Below are positions 28,768-29,989 of a stretch of 29,989 nt of DNA, piece by piece; the stretch's first letter is position 1; every line of letters starts with the position of its first letter. The DNA lies in IMG/VR virus record IMGVR_UViG_3300048110_000208, positions 1 through 29,989 of that record; one strand, written 5' to 3'. The notes under the pieces are model-generated. The model searched no databases and was not told where the DNA came from. It was given only the letters and a program-made list of their open reading frames with translations. Position numbers and translations under genes: made by a program. The DNA is from a virus.

Positions 28768-29766
28768 CTATCCTAAACGCATCTTTACGTTAATCTTTGT
28801 ACTATTACTTATGCTTCCGTCAATTATACTTTTGAGAGTATAAAGTTTTCCGTATCTCTGTATAGCATCTCCTGCATCTTTTAAATCATCTTCCCATCTT
28901 GGGAAAGAAACTGACCAGCCGTTTTCAATTGCTTGCTTGATTAGTTTCTCGCCTGCTTTGTCTCTATCAGGACAGACAATCACTTCACCTTTAAACTGAT
29001 TAATATAATCAATTTGTGTATCACTTGCTTCGTTACTCATAATCGCTACTGCATCTAAACATGCAGCATCAATCGTTCCTTCTGTTACTATCAAGTACTT
29101 TCTATTTCGCTTGATAGCATCTATATTATAGAGAAAGTCTTTTGGCGTCTTGCTCATATACTTAGCTTCGTTCTTACCAGTAAAGTCTCTGCCACTATAT
29201 CCAACAATTCTATCACCTTGATAAAAAGGAAAGATAACTCTTTGTCTGAATACAGGATGAGGAGACCAATAAGTCTCAACAAAATCGTATATACCTCTAT
29301 CTAATAGATATTTAGCGGCTGAGATAGCACGTGCATCTGGCTCATCTTCACGTAGTATATCCTCTAGTAGTCTTGCTCCCTCTGGCAGTTTACACTCTTT
29401 GAATGATGGTATGCGTGTTGTTTGTGTCTTATTAATGAATAGTGTAGGACCATCTGCTAATTCTTTTTCTCTGATAGCGTCTAATTGCAAACGTTTAATA
29501 TCACTTTCTGCTACACCCAAATTACGCATAAGATTTAACATCTTTTTGTTGATTACTCTGCCACGTTTATGTGATGCAGTAAACCCACAGTTAAAACAAT
29601 GATATGATATACTCTCATTATCTGAACGAATACCACCCCTCATACGTGTATCATTACGTGCTTCACCATTATCTACACAACATGGACAATTGAAGGACAG
29701 CCAACCTCCGGACGACTGCCTTCTCTGATGCGGCAAATATTGATATATAGACTGTTGTATTTCCAT
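28768..29766 (-). CDS. DNA primase (gp61/DnaG-like)
   Basis: The 332-aa protein (T4 gp61 is 342 aa) has an N-terminal zinc-binding domain, C27-x2-C30 and C57-x2-C60 (NCPCC, YHCFNC). A basic primase core follows (VFRQRVIFPFYQGDRIVGYS, GRDF), and then a Toprim domain with E229 (YLIVTEGTID) and D267-x-D269 (VIVCPDRDKAGEKL). It makes RNA primers for the lagging strand and works with the gp41-like helicase. It has a sigma-70 promoter with a -10 only 6 nt before the ATG (29773-29801). It heads the operon primase - clpP - 2OG oxygenase. Confidence 0.94.
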   Translation of the reverse strand: MEIQQSIYQYLPHQRRQSSGGWLSFNCPCCVDNGEARNDTRMRGGIRSDNESISYHCFNCGFTASHKRGRVINKKMLNLMRNLGVAESDIKRLQLDAIREKELADGPTLFINKTQTTRIPSFKECKLPEGARLLEDILREDEPDARAISAAKYLLDRGIYDFVETYWSPHPVFRQRVIFPFYQGDRIVGYSGRDFTGKNEAKYMSKTPKDFLYNIDAIKRNRKYLIVTEGTIDAACLDAVAIMSNEASDTQIDYINQFKGEVIVCPDRDKAGEKLIKQAIENGWSVSFPRWEDDLKDAGDAIQRYGKLYTLKSIIDGSISNSTKINVKMRLG

Positions 29767-29772
29767 AACTAT

Positions 29773-29801
29773 AATATAGCGTGTTTCATGCTAATTGTCA
29801 A
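29773..29801 (-). promoter_or_regulatory. sigma-70 promoter of the primase operon (leaderless)
   Basis: TTGACA (29801-29796), a 17-nt spacer and TATATT (29778-29773), then 6 nt to the ATG at 29766. No Shine-Dalgarno is possible if transcription starts at the usual distance. Confidence 0.8.
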
Positions 29802-29804
29802 GTG

Positions 29805-29989
29805 CTAATTTGTGTACATCTTACGATATGCTTCGATATCTTTTTCATACTGTTTTGAACAGAAACTAGATTGACGTTTCCAAAAATTCATCTTACGCTC
29901 ACATATGTCTAACTCTTTAGAGGCGTGATGTTTTTCAACTGTATCGTCACTTTTCAATAGTATAAATTTCAGGAAAAAATAGTTTTCTA
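29805..29989 (-). CDS. 3' end of a small unknown gene, cut by the window edge
   Basis: An open frame runs from the window edge to a TAG at 29805-29807, about 61 codons. It ends in charged, aromatic residues: LDICERKMNFWKRQSSFCSK then QYEKDIEAYRKMYTN. Two Cys and K/R/W/Y-rich helices suggest a small helical protein of the kind found in cyanophage and other T4-like early regions. The start codon lies outside. The stop lies just before the primase promoter. Confidence 0.55.
   Translation of the reverse strand, partial: ENYFFLKFILLKSDDTVEKHHASKELDICERKMNFWKRQSSFCSKQYEKDIEAYRKMYTN

Noticed and set aside
1-29989. CRISPR array or insertion sequence
   Set aside because: No regularly spaced repeats, no transposase and no terminal inverted repeats were seen; the only repeated elements are promoter boxes and single hairpins.

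Overview
The window looks like part of the genome of a T4-like contractile-tailed phage (myovirus) that infects an AT-rich marine alphaproteobacterium. The T4-like assignment rests on a DnaB/gp41-type helicase, a gp61-type primase with zinc finger and Toprim motifs, a PAAR spike-tip protein, and repeated TATAAATA/GATAAATA late-promoter motifs. The host assignment rests on a tmRNA gene in the circularly permuted two-piece form typical of Alphaproteobacteria and on a DUF1127 gene. Nothing here indicates a temperate lifestyle: there is no integrase, repressor or attachment site. Naming the host genus (SAR11, SAR116 or roseobacter relatives) is beyond what the sequence shows.

Layout. Positions 1-3.1 kb (minus strand) hold the tmRNA under its own promoter, a 2-oxoglutarate/Fe(II) oxygenase, an outer-membrane porin, a twitch-type radical SAM protein and a small unknown protein. 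Positions 3.2-8.13 kb (minus) form one tight operon of host-like genes starting from a consensus sigma-70 promoter: YggX, hotdog thioesterase, sugar-nucleotide epimerase, CDF zinc exporter, peptide deformylase, SGNH hydrolase, a 51-aa membrane protein and a second SGNH protein. Positions 8.25-9.24 kb hold the only plus-strand operon: five very small, translationally overlapping ORFs including a DUF1127 protein, behind a roughly 145-nt structured leader and ended by a bidirectional terminator.

Positions 9.3-26.05 kb (minus) are mostly late genes: a glycosyltransferase, a P-loop kinase, a 586-aa virion-like protein, the PAAR protein, a second radical SAM protein, a tail-fibre-type protein, a PD-(D/E)XK nuclease, many small conserved-looking unknowns, a nitroreductase-like protein, two probable abundant virion proteins, and a 728-aa nucleotidyltransferase-ligase fusion. 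Positions 26.1-30 kb (minus) carry replication genes (helicase, primase) together with a ClpP-like protease, another 2OG oxygenase and a truncated gene at the edge.

Regulation is readable directly. Three replication or nuclease genes have consensus-like -35/-10 promoters whose -10 ends exactly 6 nt before the ATG, so their mRNAs should be leaderless. Late genes carry GATAAATA boxes usually 20-47 nt before the start. The most striking elements are the phage-borne permuted tmRNA beside a phage ClpP, the metal/lipid/translation operon with YggX and CDF, the porin with a terminator-like hairpin in its leader, the nucleotidyltransferase-ligase fusion, and the structured leader with its micro-gene cassette.
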